NCBI GenBank assembly: GCA_944384065.1
Contig: CALWRY010000001.1
Location: 62,001-126,000, forward strand
Direction of reading: 5' to 3'
Origin: an uncultured Enterocloster sp.
Lineage (GTDB): Bacteria; Bacillota; Clostridia; Lachnospirales; Lachnospiraceae
DNA: 64,000 nt
The translations under genes were made by a program, and so were the position numbers. Below the pieces are notes generated by a model. It saw nothing but the letters and a program-made list of their open reading frames with translations, did not search any database and was not told the DNA's origin. Positions 34,560 to 43,299 of this stretch are shown piece after piece; the first letter of the stretch is position 1, and each line of letters opens with the position of its first letter.

Positions 34560-36536
34560 CTATGTCCTGTCCCGGCATGTCACCCGCACCGGGCAGCATG
34601 CCAGCATATCATCATCCGCATCCACGTTTTTTTGCCACTGCTCTTCCGTTCCCTGATATTGAAGCAGGCGCAGGGAAGAGCATTCATGGAAGGCTGCTTC
34701 TTCAATATAGCGGATTGTCCCGGGAAGCATAAGCCGTTCCAGGCTGCAGCATCCGGAAAATGCAAAGGCTCCAATATACCGCAGGCCTTCGGAAAGCGTG
34801 ATCTCCTGAAGCGAAGAGCAGCCTGCGAAGCCATGCCAGCTGATTTTCTTCAGGCTTCCCGGCAGCCCTGCCCTTATCAGTCCCCTGCATTCCAGAAATG
34901 CGCCCTCCTCCATTGTTTTTACCCCTTCCGGAAGCTCCAGCTCCCTCAGAGACAGACATTCCAGAAAAGCTCTCTCCCCAATTGTCTCAAGGCTTTTCGG
35001 AAAATAGATCCTCACAAGGCCCTTGCAGCCTGCAAACGCCTCTTTACCGATACATGTGACGCCCTCCGGAATCTGATACACCTTCGCGTTTGATTTTGGC
35101 GGAAAGGCAATCAGCGTCTTTGCATCCCGGCTGAACAAAACGCCTCCGTCCTCCATAAAATATGGATTTTCCGGATCCACGGAAATTTCCTCCAGATTGA
35201 CGCATCCTGCCAGATCATCCGCTCCCAAGGCGTAGACGCCGGCGGAAATATGAACGCGGCGCAATGTCCCGCAGTCCTCGAATACTTCTCCGCCCAGGCA
35301 CAGCTGCTTTCCCCGCAGATCGACCTCCTCCAAATGAGTGCAGTCCCCAAATGCCCGTTTTCCAATCGCGCAAAGACCTTCCGGAAGTTCTGCCCGATGC
35401 AGGTATGCATTTTCAGAAAATGCCTCATTTTCTATGTACTCTACTCCCTCCGGAACCGTGTATACCTGCTCCTTTTTCCCCGCAGGATACTGCAGAAGTC
35501 TCTTTCCGTCCGCGCTGAACAGCACTCCAGCGTCCGTCCGAAATGCCGCACACCCCTCCGCCGTCTCAATGCGCTCCAGACTGGTACAGCCGGAAAATAC
35601 CTCGCTGTATCTTCCAGAATTGGAAGTCCCCAGGCTTTTGGGCAGGCGGACCACCGTCAAACATCTGCAGCCTCTGAAAGCCCTGTAAGATATTTCTTCC
35701 AATCCTTCGGGCAGCGCGATTTGCTCCAGCCTTTCACAATTGTAAAATGCATCTCCTCCGATGGAGCGCAGCCCCTCCTCCAAAGCCACCTCCTGCAGGC
35801 TGCAGCAGCCGAAAAACGCCCTCTCTTTAATGCTTCTGACAGTTCCCGGAATTCTTACCCGCACAAGCTCCTTCTGATTCCAAAAAGCAGATGCCCCGAT
35901 ACAGGATACGGGAAATCCATCCACTGTCTCCGGAAGTGTCAGTTCGCCCTTTATCTCCCCGTCCGCCTGGTCCACTGACACAAACCCGCCGCTTTCATCC
36001 ACCGTAAACCAGAGTCTTGCCTTCTGACCGGATACGGCAGCACAGAATTTTTCTCCTGGTCTGTGCCGGTGCTTTTGCTGGCCGCCGCTCGGGAGAACTC
36101 CATTTTCCCTCAGCAGCCTCCATATCCCCTCCGGCGCCTCCTTGAGCGTTGTGCAGTACACTGCGCAGGCCAGCCGATAACCTCCGGTACAGTATATTCC
36201 GTCCACGCATCCGCGTTTCTTACCCTGCATCAGATATAAAGTATGCCAGCTGTCGCTTTCCCGATCCCCGCTGTCAAATGTAGGGATATCCAAGGTGAGC
36301 CTCAGGGCCTTGCTCCCGTCCGCCCGCACATACTGGGCGGCATCCGCCCCAGCCCAGGCATCCGGATATTCCGCCTGCTTTGTCCCCAAAAAGGTATCTG
36401 GCTGGAAATTGCCATTTATTTTTCTATAATATGAAAAATGAATTCTCTCCCCGAAATCATTTTTCAGCCGCTGCTCCGCGCTCCCATCATCCGCAGGCTC
36501 AAGCAGCTTTCCTATCAGCCTCGTCAAATACCCCAC
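34560..36536 (-). CDS. BspA-type leucine-rich-repeat protein (intracellular)
   Basis: A 658-residue protein. Residues about 1-180 form an unrecognised N-terminal region. From about 195 to the end come many LRR_5 repeats of 22-24 residues, with the pattern 'L..I.lPe.l..Ig..AF.gC..L' (for example VRIPGTVRSIKERAFFGCCSLQEVAL and YFPKSLETIGERAFLECLSL). BspA-type repeats usually occur on secreted surface proteins, but no signal peptide or anchor is seen, so this one is probably cytoplasmic and used for protein binding. Its start overlaps the end of the FtsW-like gene by 38 bases. It is likely a binding platform for the operon's membrane proteins (inference). Confidence 0.85.
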   Translation of the reverse strand: MGYLTRLIGKLLEPADDGSAEQRLKNDFGERIHFSYYRKINGNFQPDTFLGTKQAEYPDAWAGADAAQYVRADGSKALRLTLDIPTFDSGDRESDSWHTLYLMQGKKRGCVDGIYCTGGYRLACAVYCTTLKEAPEGIWRLLRENGVLPSGGQQKHRHRPGEKFCAAVSGQKARLWFTVDESGGFVSVDQADGEIKGELTLPETVDGFPVSCIGASAFWNQKELVRVRIPGTVRSIKERAFFGCCSLQEVALEEGLRSIGGDAFYNCERLEQIALPEGLEEISYRAFRGCRCLTVVRLPKSLGTSNSGRYSEVFSGCTSLERIETAEGCAAFRTDAGVLFSADGKRLLQYPAGKKEQVYTVPEGVEYIENEAFSENAYLHRAELPEGLCAIGKRAFGDCTHLEEVDLRGKQLCLGGEVFEDCGTLRRVHISAGVYALGADDLAGCVNLEEISVDPENPYFMEDGGVLFSRDAKTLIAFPPKSNAKVYQIPEGVTCIGKEAFAGCKGLVRIYFPKSLETIGERAFLECLSLRELELPEGVKTMEEGAFLECRGLIRAGLPGSLKKISWHGFAGCSSLQEITLSEGLRYIGAFAFSGCCSLERLMLPGTIRYIEEAAFHECSSLRLLQYQGTEEQWQKNVDADDDMLACCPVRVTCRDRT

Positions 36537-37716
36537 TTTGCGCCTCCCCGCCTTTCATATCCAACAGTCCCCAAATAATGCCGCACATCCATCCTCCGTA
36601 TCCCAGAAGCGGAACACTGTTTCCAAGTCCCACTCCGGTTCCTATCAAAAACACCTCCTGCCCTGCGGCAAAAACCGCACTCACAATTAATATCACGGAT
36701 ATGTACCAAACGCAGCTGCCCAGACAGGAATTTTCCCACTTGATGCGCAGAAGCGAATACAGCATAGCCGCAAGAAGCACGATAAGCAGGAACAGAACTA
36801 TTTTCCCATACTCCGCATGTATGCAGGACAGCGGATACCGGCTCCAGGAAAACCATATCTCCTCATTCGCCTCCGAGCCGATCCGATTCCAGCCGCCGCT
36901 CTGAAGGGCGCCTGAGCAGTTCCTCTCCGCCGCTAGCAGCCGGTAAGAAAGCCAGCCCACATCTTCACGGCTTCCCGCCGCATCAAACAGATAAATGCCC
37001 AAACTGTAAAGGATCGCGCGCAGCCGAAGGCTTTTCCGTATCAGGATGGCCGCAGCCGCTCCATAAAGCAGAAGGGGCAGTCCGAAAGCAAAAAGCTTCC
37101 TCCCGCTCCCCTCCAGATGCCGGGCATATTCCCTGTAAAACACCACATAGGCCATGCCCGCCAGAATCAGCGTTTCAACCGCCCGCCACTCCGTATCCTC
37201 CCATTCCCAAAGAATGATGAAATCCTCCAGAAACCATATTCCGGCAAATACCAAAAGGAAATAGATTACCGTTACCCGGAACACGTCCCGGTTTGTCTTT
37301 TGCTTTTTATCAAATCCCAGCCTTTTTCCTGCGGCGAGCAGAAGAATCGGAAAGAAAAATGCCAGCTGCTCTTTGGCATACACAAGACTCTGGCGCAGAG
37401 CCGTCCAGGGATCGGTTCCGATCAAGCTCCAGCATCTTCCCGCCAGCAGCAGAAGAAAGGCTGCCCCGGCATAAGGAAGCCAGAGCCTTGCCCTTTCGGG
37501 AAAGCCGCCCGTTTCCCCGCTCCCCCGCACGCCGGCCTGCCGGATGCCCTTCCGCCATACAGCGGCTACCAGCAGGCTCCCTGCTATCATAAGGAGATAG
37601 CAGGGTAGCTCCCGCTCGCCGTACCGTATATCATATCGCAGGAGACATGCCGCGTAAATGGCCGGTATGAGGGCGGCGCACAGACGGCAGACCTTGTATG
37701 AGCCTTCTGTTTTCAT
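36499..37716 (-). CDS. Divergent FtsW/RodA/SpoVE-like polytopic membrane protein
   Basis: A 405-residue protein with about ten hydrophobic segments. The C-terminal half resembles SEDS proteins: a loop with QSGGWNRIGSEANEEIWFSWSRYPLSCIHAEYGKIVLFLLIVLLA corresponds to the 'Qs..A..sGg..G.G....tDfifa.igEe.G' region, and SVPLLGYGGWMCGIIWGLLDM to the final 'PfiSyGGSs' motif. Key SEDS residues are only partly kept, so glycosyltransferase activity is doubtful. The start at 37716 gives an ATGA overlap with the upstream gene and AAGGAGG ten bases before it; the ATG at 37725 is too close to that site. The SEDS relation is my inference. Confidence 0.6.
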   Translation of the reverse strand: MKTEGSYKVCRLCAALIPAIYAACLLRYDIRYGERELPCYLLMIAGSLLVAAVWRKGIRQAGVRGSGETGGFPERARLWLPYAGAAFLLLLAGRCWSLIGTDPWTALRQSLVYAKEQLAFFFPILLLAAGKRLGFDKKQKTNRDVFRVTVIYFLLVFAGIWFLEDFIILWEWEDTEWRAVETLILAGMAYVVFYREYARHLEGSGRKLFAFGLPLLLYGAAAAILIRKSLRLRAILYSLGIYLFDAAGSREDVGWLSYRLLAAERNCSGALQSGGWNRIGSEANEEIWFSWSRYPLSCIHAEYGKIVLFLLIVLLAAMLYSLLRIKWENSCLGSCVWYISVILIVSAVFAAGQEVFLIGTGVGLGNSVPLLGYGGWMCGIIWGLLDMKGGEAQSGVFDEADRKAA

Positions 37717-38414
37717 TGCACGCATTCCTCCTTGTCTGCCAGCATCTCCTCAAAGCGCTCCATCATGATCGTCATGCTGTGATTGAGCGAATAGATGTTG
37801 CTCTTTAGAATATTAAAGGCATTCGTATATTCTGGATAATACCGCTTGCAGTACGACGCCATGGGAATCAAGAACATATCCGTCTCCCGCAGATACTTTT
37901 TCAGCTTCTCATAGGACAGATTGTACAGAGTGCTGCTGTTGTGGAGCCTGTCGCTCAGCTTGATCAGCGCAGCCTTGGGATTTTCCGCAATTCTTTTAAA
38001 ATAAACGGAAAGCTCATGGTCATCCAGACCGGATTCCTTTGTCAGTACGCGGATAATGTCCACAACCTCGCTGGAGATCCGGTACTTTACCTCCAGCTCC
38101 GCGCCCTCCAGGGGGAGCTTGTCTCCGCAATCCTCCAGCACATCGTGCAGAAGAGAAGCCGCCAGCGTCACATCGTCATCAATTCCATAGTTGATCAATG
38201 TGCTGCAGACCTTCAATGGATGGCTGATATAAGGGGCGCCATCCTTCCGGTGCTGCCCCTCGTGCAGCCTCCTGGCAAGAGACAGCGCGACAAGCGTCTG
38301 CGGAAGGTTTTTCGCGACCGCATAGCCCTTGATAAACATGTAGGATTTGATGTACTTCTCCGTGTCGTTTTTATCAAACTCTTCTTTGAATGGGATGCTC
38401 ATGTCTTTTTCCAT
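37713..38414 (-). CDS. Small HD-domain (p)ppGpp hydrolase-like protein
   Basis: A 233-residue protein equal to the HD hydrolase domain of Rel/SpoT, without synthetase, TGS or ACT domains. Mn-binding residues are visible: His51 (RRLHEGQHRKDGAPYISHP), His90-Asp91 (AASLLHDVLEDCGD) and Asp155 (LIKLSDRLHN). It therefore looks like a small alarmone hydrolase (SAH, Mesh1-type), removing the 3'-pyrophosphate of (p)ppGpp or related nucleotides. A full-length Rel is encoded at 53868. First gene of the four-gene run with FtsW-like, LRR and EcsC proteins, with GGAGGG nine bases before the ATG. The activity is inferred from motifs. Confidence 0.75.
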   Translation of the reverse strand: MEKDMSIPFKEEFDKNDTEKYIKSYMFIKGYAVAKNLPQTLVALSLARRLHEGQHRKDGAPYISHPLKVCSTLINYGIDDDVTLAASLLHDVLEDCGDKLPLEGAELEVKYRISSEVVDIIRVLTKESGLDDHELSVYFKRIAENPKAALIKLSDRLHNSSTLYNLSYEKLKKYLRETDMFLIPMASYCKRYYPEYTNAFNILKSNIYSLNHSMTIMMERFEEMLADKEECVQ

Positions 38415-38453
38415 ACACTCTTCCCTCCTGCCTTTCCTATTTTTAATGCCTTC

Positions 38454-38459
38454 ATTATA
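38454..38459 (-). promoter_or_regulatory. Extended -10 promoter of the SAH/FtsW-like/LRR/EcsC operon
   Basis: Minus strand TGTTATAAT, with hexamer TATAAT at 38454-38459, 40 bases before the start codon; no convincing -35. Confidence 0.4.
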
Positions 38460-38503
38460 ACAGCTGCCCTCCGCGAATCATGCAATCTGTTTCCGTTCCG
38501 TAT

Positions 38504-39280
38504 TCAGCTCTCTTTTCGGGACAGATCCTTTAAAAGCTCTGCCGCCGCATTCAGCAGCAGCTCCTCCATTTCTTCCGATAAAATAGAGCTTTGCTCCTCC
38601 GGATCATCCGCAGCTTCTTCGCTGCAGGCATCCGCCTTATACACCTCAATCTCGGCGATGTCCATCATGAGCCCCTGCTTTTTCAGACTATTTTCCAGCA
38701 GACCTGAAAGTTTTTCTTTGTTGTCCGAAGTATTTACCAGCTCGAGGGCCTTTTTCTCTATCATTTCAGGCGCCAGATGGACAGCCGCCCTTGCCGCTGC
38801 ATCCGCTTTTTCTTTCAAAAAGCCGGCCAGACCGGGAATCCGCCCCAGGCTGCTCTGGTTTACATACTGCTCCACCGTATCTCCCATCTTTTTCTGCACA
38901 GCTTCATTGCCTAAGAGAGCCTGGTAATCCAGCCGGACATTTTGCAGACAGATCGTCAGCCCTTCCTCTGACTCCTGAAAAAGTATTTTCTCAATCGCAG
39001 TATCCTGTCCTAAATCGCGGGAAGCAAGTCCTTCGTTCAGCTTGGAGCATATCTTTTCCTCATAATGGTTTGCCAGCTCGCAAATCAGCCTCCCTTTTTT
39101 TGCATCCGGTATGTAATTCAGAAGGGCACGGAGCACATTTTCCGTATCATCGCCCAATTTTTGAAGCAGGCGGACCGGCAGGCTGTCTCCCTTGTCCGAT
39201 TTTTCCGAAATGCGTGACAGCAGACTTGCGATGGCTGCCTCATAATTAATATTTGTTATTTTTACGGTTCCGTTCAGCAT
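38504..39280 (-). CDS. Helical acidic protein of unknown function
   Basis: A 258-residue protein, not recognised. It appears all-helical and carries an acidic C-terminal stretch (CSEEAADDPEEQSSILSEEMEELLL). There is a short Ala-rich helix around ADAAARAAVHLAPEMIEKKALEL and no signal peptide or membrane segment. It follows a 44-residue reading frame by 17 bases and is the last gene of a run beginning with the DUF697-like protein. Ribosome site: AGGAGG precedes the ATG. Confidence 0.6.
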   Translation of the reverse strand: MLNGTVKITNINYEAAIASLLSRISEKSDKGDSLPVRLLQKLGDDTENVLRALLNYIPDAKKGRLICELANHYEEKICSKLNEGLASRDLGQDTAIEKILFQESEEGLTICLQNVRLDYQALLGNEAVQKKMGDTVEQYVNQSSLGRIPGLAGFLKEKADAAARAAVHLAPEMIEKKALELVNTSDNKEKLSGLLENSLKKQGLMMDIAEIEVYKADACSEEAADDPEEQSSILSEEMEELLLNAAAELLKDLSRKES

Positions 39281-39297
39281 AGTTCATTCATCCTCCT

Positions 39298-39432
39298 TCA
39301 ATACTCCGCTTTCTTTGCATCCTTGTTGTCCACCGCCCAGTCGAACCAGTAGAGGACTGCCAGGTCCGTGAGATTTTTATTGGCAATCCCCCTGCCATTC
39401 TCCCTCGGATAGAGATGTGAGACAAGTCCCAT
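39298..39432 (-). CDS. 44-residue small protein
   Basis: A short reading frame, MGLVSHLYPRENGRG ... ending WAVDNKDAKKAEY. It is preceded by AGTGGAG at a spacing of about six bases, sits 20 bases after the gene ending at 39453 and 17 bases before the next, and uses codons like its neighbours. The middle (IANKNLTDLAVLYWFDWAV) looks like a real amphipathic helix. I do not recognise it. It could be a small partner of the DUF697-like or dynamin-like proteins; a chance frame remains possible. Confidence 0.5.
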   Translation of the reverse strand: MGLVSHLYPRENGRGIANKNLTDLAVLYWFDWAVDNKDAKKAEY

Positions 39433-39452
39433 TTTACTCCACTCTCCCCTAT

Positions 39453-39842
39453 CTATAGCACCATATGTTCCCCCGCACCGCTCAAGATTCCATACTTCTT
39501 AAAGGCGGATGGTGTTTTGCTTTCAATCTGATCTAAAAGCTGGATATTTCCATTCATAATTTCTTGAAAGGCATTTTCATCTGCTACAATCGGCTTGCCA
39601 ATAGAAATCTTGCCGTTATATGAAAATGCAGGGTTCAGGTATTCCAGCAGAGCAATCAGATACCGCAGAGCTGTGGAGCTCCATGTTTTTGTATAGAATC
39701 CAAGCTTTGTGTAATACGTACCTAAAAACTGCTCCTTTCCCAGCTCCTTGAGGTCTTTCGCCAAGACCTTCTTTGTCAAATTCAGCGTTGTATAGTCGAT
39801 GTATGTTTTATTGGTTTCAATTTGTTCGATTCTCATAGCCAT
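39453..39842 (-). CDS. Small unknown protein in the DUF697-like operon
   Basis: A 129-residue soluble protein, not recognised. It contains LKELGKEQFLGTYYTKLGFYTKTWSSTALRYLIALLEYLNPAFSYNG, a mixed helix/strand pattern, and no cysteines. AGGGGAAG lies five bases before the ATG. It begins 12 bases after the end of the DUF697-like gene and so is co-transcribed. Confidence 0.6.
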   Translation of the reverse strand: MAMRIEQIETNKTYIDYTTLNLTKKVLAKDLKELGKEQFLGTYYTKLGFYTKTWSSTALRYLIALLEYLNPAFSYNGKISIGKPIVADENAFQEIMNGNIQLLDQIESKTPSAFKKYGILSGAGEHMVL

Positions 39843-39854
39843 CTTCCCCTCTCG

Positions 39855-40427
39855 TCAGTATTCAAACGCCTTTAATGCTTTCTGCACCCTGTCTTTAAAT
39901 AATTCTTCTGAGTTCTCATGCACTGAATTCATAACCTTTTCATAGACCGCATATCCTGGTTTTGTAAATTGAAAAATGTCCTTCTGCGGCGACAGGAAGC
40001 GGATCAGAACCATAATATTTTTTACCTCATCCGTATTAATTGATTCCCCTCTGCTTGACAAAATCGCAAACAACATTCCCAGCCTCCAGGTCATGGCCTT
40101 CGCGCAAATTATGTTAAAATAAACCCCCGCCAAAGGAATCTGCCCCAGTACCTTGTCCACCATAATATCAAATAAAATTTCATTTGAAATATTCTTTACA
40201 ATCAGCATCAAAGCATCTTTTTCGATAGGCTTTCGTCCATATAATTCTCGAATTTTATCGATCATCGGTGCATAGTGTGTGAAAATAACTGCACCATCTG
40301 CCATCAGTGTTGTGGGGAAGCCAAATACACCGCTAAGCCCCTGAAGTACAATGTTGCTGTTGGCGTAGTCGTTGATAAGACGGTATGATTTTGCTGTGCT
40401 TTTGGTATTATCTGTTTCTTCCTTCAT
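39855..40427 (-). CDS. DUF697/EcsC-like membrane-associated protein
   Basis: A 190-residue protein. The region from about residue 25 to 140 (LQGLSGVFGFPTTLMADGAVIFTHYAPMIDKIRELYG ... VDKVLGQIPLAGVYFNIICAKAMTWRLGMLFA) matches the pattern of DUF697, a helical, partly hydrophobic domain often fused to or beside dynamin-like GTPases (YcjF type). It has two or three hydrophobic helices and probably associates with the inner membrane. The start at 40427 has GGGAGGG seven bases upstream. First gene of a four-gene run downstream of the dynamin/YbjN operon terminator. It may be the membrane partner of that system. Confidence 0.6.
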   Translation of the reverse strand: MKEETDNTKSTAKSYRLINDYANSNIVLQGLSGVFGFPTTLMADGAVIFTHYAPMIDKIRELYGRKPIEKDALMLIVKNISNEILFDIMVDKVLGQIPLAGVYFNIICAKAMTWRLGMLFAILSSRGESINTDEVKNIMVLIRFLSPQKDIFQFTKPGYAVYEKVMNSVHENSEELFKDRVQKALKAFEY

Positions 40428-40467
40428 ATTGATCCCTCCCATTCACTCTTTTTATCATCACAATTTT

Positions 40468-40473
40468 ATTATA
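40468..40473 (-). promoter_or_regulatory. Probable -10 box for the DUF697-like operon
   Basis: Minus strand TATAAT 40 bases before the start codon, without a good -35. The 40428-40585 stretch otherwise shows only AT-rich sequence. Confidence 0.4.
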
Positions 40474-40585
40474 ATCTCCGTTCAAATAAAAATAGTCATT
40501 TTAAGAGAGACATTTAACTACAGACTATATTGGCGCTGCAAAACTCCGATTGTTTTCACACACTTTCAACTATTACGCAAAATAG

Positions 40586-40627
40586 GAAAAAGACTGCCGC
40601 AATAGATTCCTATTCTGCAACAGTCTT
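40586..40627 (-). terminator. Intrinsic terminator after the YbjN-like gene
   Basis: Stem AAGACTG/CAGTCTT (40590-40596 with 40621-40627), continuing through an internal loop into a GCA/TGC inner stem; on the minus strand it is followed by TTTTTCC. It ends the dynamin/M48 operon. Confidence 0.8.
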
Positions 40628-40656
40628 GTTACGATAATATTTATTGATAATTGCCG

Positions 40657-41124
40657 CTATTTTTCCCCCTCTGCAATTCGAACTGCCTCCTCTGCGGATG
40701 CCATACCAAACATCACCTTCAGCAATTCATTTCCGTACCTCTCATACATAGCAATTGGAATATTCAGGCTGGTTTCTATCATTTGACTGCTCAATGTACA
40801 ATGATCACAATCAACGGCATGTTTATATCGAATTTCTCCATCTCTCATGTCCAGCTCAAAATTGCCAAAGTTTAATCCAAAATTGGCACGCGTTATAAAT
40901 TCTGCAACTTCTTTCCTTTGTTCCTCATCAGCCGCCATATCAATACAGCCATATGAAACATAAAAGCAATCTTCGATTTTAATCACAAACCGAATATGGT
41001 CTAATTTACTCTTAAGTTTAAACCGCATACGGATAATCCCTTTCTCCTGATCAAACTCATAGTGGTATTCCTGCTCCTCCATATGAGAAATTAACGTATT
41101 TGCAATCTGTTTTGAATATCCCAT
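40657..41124 (-). CDS. YbjN-like protein
   Basis: A 155-residue protein with the layout of the YbjN family (type III secretion chaperone-like alpha/beta fold). It has strands around GIIRMRFKLKSKLDHIRFVIKIEDCFYVSYG, a helix EEQRKEVAEFITRANFGLNFGNFELDMRDGEIRYKH, and a C-terminal helix pair SSQMIETSLNIPIAMYERYGNELLKVMFG. YbjN in enterobacteria affects stress responses and motility; the molecular role is unclear. It begins 33 bases after the dynamin-like gene and closes the operon before a terminator. Confidence 0.65.
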   Translation of the reverse strand: MGYSKQIANTLISHMEEQEYHYEFDQEKGIIRMRFKLKSKLDHIRFVIKIEDCFYVSYGCIDMAADEEQRKEVAEFITRANFGLNFGNFELDMRDGEIRYKHAVDCDHCTLSSQMIETSLNIPIAMYERYGNELLKVMFGMASAEEAVRIAEGEK

Positions 41125-41156
41125 AACATCCTCCTATAAAAATTTATTTTTACTGA

Positions 41157-42728
41157 CTACACTGAAAATGTCGCTATAAGCTTATCCCGTTCTGTACGCA
41201 CTGCATGCAGTACTTCAAGCGCCTCCAGCGAACATTCGGACAATTTGTCCGCGTATTGTTCTATTTTTTGAATTGTGTCCCCATCCTCCCCTCTATATGT
41301 ACTACTGTGTGATTTTAAAATAGATTCTTCGATTTCCTCGAAATATCTCTCTATACGGAGTCCAAGTCTTGGAAAGAGAGAAACGTTTATTTCTTTTATC
41401 GTCTCCTCTATATAGTCATTATAAATACTATATGTTTTCCCTATTAAATACCGGTCTGGATCGAAAAAACTCCTTTCAACTCTCGTTTCCACCGGCTTTG
41501 GAACCGTAAATGCCCGAATGCATTCTATAAACGCATCTTGAAGCTTCTGTTGAGGATTTGCCATTTCATATCGGCCCCCGTGCCCCTCCATTTTGTTTTG
41601 AAGCTCGGCCGCAAAGCTTACTCCTGCCGTATAAATACTACTTTTTGCTTTCACACAGTATAACCTTGCCCCATACTTCCTCTTCATCTCTTCTAATTTC
41701 CCCCGTAGACTATATAGGAGCACCGTGTGAAGTTCATCTTTTGTTTTAATTATGTCTTCTGCAATCTGTGCGTGCAGCAGATTCCGCCTTAGCCGTTCCT
41801 GTCTTCTCTGCTTCTTGATGCTTTCCTCATTATCTTCTCTTAGGCTGCAAATAAAAGTTTGCAGTTTTCCCACATAGATGTCACATTCTTTTTTAACGCG
41901 TCTCAGCTCTGTATATGCCATAGTCAGCGGCGTATCTGCCTGCAGAACATACCTATATTTTTTTATCATATCGACAAGCCATATATCGAGCCCGTCTAAA
42001 AATGCATCATTTTTATCTTGAGAGTCTACCCGAAAGTATTTACCCCTTCCAATTCTTTCATTTCCAAATTCTCCAAGTATCTGTCTCGCCCTGTCCTCCA
42101 AATCCCGCAGCTGTTGTTCTCCCTGCTGGAGATAATTTAGACAATTTAACACGGAGATGAAATTTCCATTTGTAAGCCTCTGCATTTCCCTCAAAAATTC
42201 GCGCTCTGACTGCTTTCCAAATTGCGAGGACATGTAATTAATAATGCAAAAATCGGCTTTCCTTATTTCCTGTTTTGTAACCGCATCAAGCTTCTCTTTT
42301 TTATCATCTTCCAAACCTGGAGTATCAATGATAATAATATCATCCTTTAAAAATTCAGAAGGCGTTTCAATATATATTTGGCAATCCCGATAGCTGTCAT
42401 CTTGCTGACGCTTTGTAATAATTGACTGCGCAGCGTATTCTGTAACCTCCCTTTCTTCGCCGCTTACCAGATTTTTTAATACAATCCTGCTCCGTCTGCC
42501 ATACCGAATTTTTGTGACAACCTTTGTTACAGGCATAATCCCTGTAGGAAGACTGGTGCCAAGCAGTGCATTGATTAGGGATGATTTCCCGCTGGAAAAC
42601 ACCCCGCATACTACGATGCAAAACGGTCTGTGCTGTTTTGCCAGAGCAAGCTTCTCTTTTCCATAAGAAGTAGTTCTCTGCAATTCTCTCAAAAGCTCCT
42701 CATTCTCCCACTCTTCAACCGTTTTCAT
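41157..42728 (-). CDS. Dynamin-like GTPase (first)
   Basis: A 523-residue large GTPase. The P-loop is GVFSSGKSS (residues 42-50), followed by the G2-type Thr region PVTKVVTKI and G3 DTPGLED (135-141). G4 is degenerate (VLNCLNYL). The remaining 300 residues are helical with a coiled-coil feel (KKQRRQERLRRNLLHAQIAEDIIKTKDELH). No long hydrophobic segment is present, so membrane contact would be peripheral or through a partner. Such proteins hydrolyse GTP and remodel or tether membranes. The start codon overlaps the preceding gene by 14 bases. Most likely it works together with the second GTPase and the P-loop-less homologue, like LeoA/LeoC or DynA-type pairs. Confidence 0.85.
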   Translation of the reverse strand: MKTVEEWENEELLRELQRTTSYGKEKLALAKQHRPFCIVVCGVFSSGKSSLINALLGTSLPTGIMPVTKVVTKIRYGRRSRIVLKNLVSGEEREVTEYAAQSIITKRQQDDSYRDCQIYIETPSEFLKDDIIIIDTPGLEDDKKEKLDAVTKQEIRKADFCIINYMSSQFGKQSEREFLREMQRLTNGNFISVLNCLNYLQQGEQQLRDLEDRARQILGEFGNERIGRGKYFRVDSQDKNDAFLDGLDIWLVDMIKKYRYVLQADTPLTMAYTELRRVKKECDIYVGKLQTFICSLREDNEESIKKQRRQERLRRNLLHAQIAEDIIKTKDELHTVLLYSLRGKLEEMKRKYGARLYCVKAKSSIYTAGVSFAAELQNKMEGHGGRYEMANPQQKLQDAFIECIRAFTVPKPVETRVERSFFDPDRYLIGKTYSIYNDYIEETIKEINVSLFPRLGLRIERYFEEIEESILKSHSSTYRGEDGDTIQKIEQYADKLSECSLEALEVLHAVRTERDKLIATFSV

Positions 42729-43233
42729 AGCGTCTCCAAATCTCAGCTATTTTTTCTCCGCACATGTCAATTTGTTTTACATAATTCCGCGCAGCTTCAT
42801 CCTCCCGCTGTTTTCTAAAATTGCTTTCCCTATGTCCCATGGCTCCTGCAGAAATCACTGCACCGCAGGCTGCCCCAGCCGCTCCTCCAACAATATGCTG
42901 CGATATAACGGCTCCAATAACCGCTCCTGCAACTGCGCCGCCTATACTGACTTTTCCCATTGTCAATCCAGATCCCTTTTCGGCCACTGCTTCCTGGAGC
43001 GTCAGTACGCTTAGCGCCTTAAGTACTTCCTGTCTGCACTGCGCGTTTTCTACGGATTCCATCCAGCGTCCTTCCTCGCTCATTCTGCTAGACCATCGCT
43101 TCACTTTCGTCTGGAAGGTATGGTTCAGGTCGTTAAACCGAATTCCTCCTTGATTTATCTGAAAGCGAATCGTCTTTACCATTTCCTCTTTTAAAGCTGA
43201 CCATTGCGTCAGAAATGCATCTGCACGTGTCAT
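42715..43233 (-). CDS. Glycine-zipper membrane-inserting small protein
   Basis: A 172-residue protein with a helical N-terminal 85 residues, then a glycine-zipper segment (GGAVAGAVIGAVISQHIVGGAAGAACGAVISAGAMG, residues about 99-134), then a charged C-terminal helix. Glycine zippers of this kind insert into membranes or form helical assemblies. It lies between the two dynamin-like GTPases and overlaps the downstream one by 14 bases, so the two are coupled. I infer that it is the membrane anchor or scaffold of the GTPases. The start at 43233 follows AAAGGGTG. Confidence 0.65.
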   Translation of the reverse strand: MTRADAFLTQWSALKEEMVKTIRFQINQGGIRFNDLNHTFQTKVKRWSSRMSEEGRWMESVENAQCRQEVLKALSVLTLQEAVAEKGSGLTMGKVSIGGAVAGAVIGAVISQHIVGGAAGAACGAVISAGAMGHRESNFRKQREDEAARNYVKQIDMCGEKIAEIWRRYENG

Positions 43234-43299
43234 AGAATCACCCTTTCTTGCACCTCCACAGCACAGGACAGCGGGAAAACCGTCCTGTGCCATGGCAAT

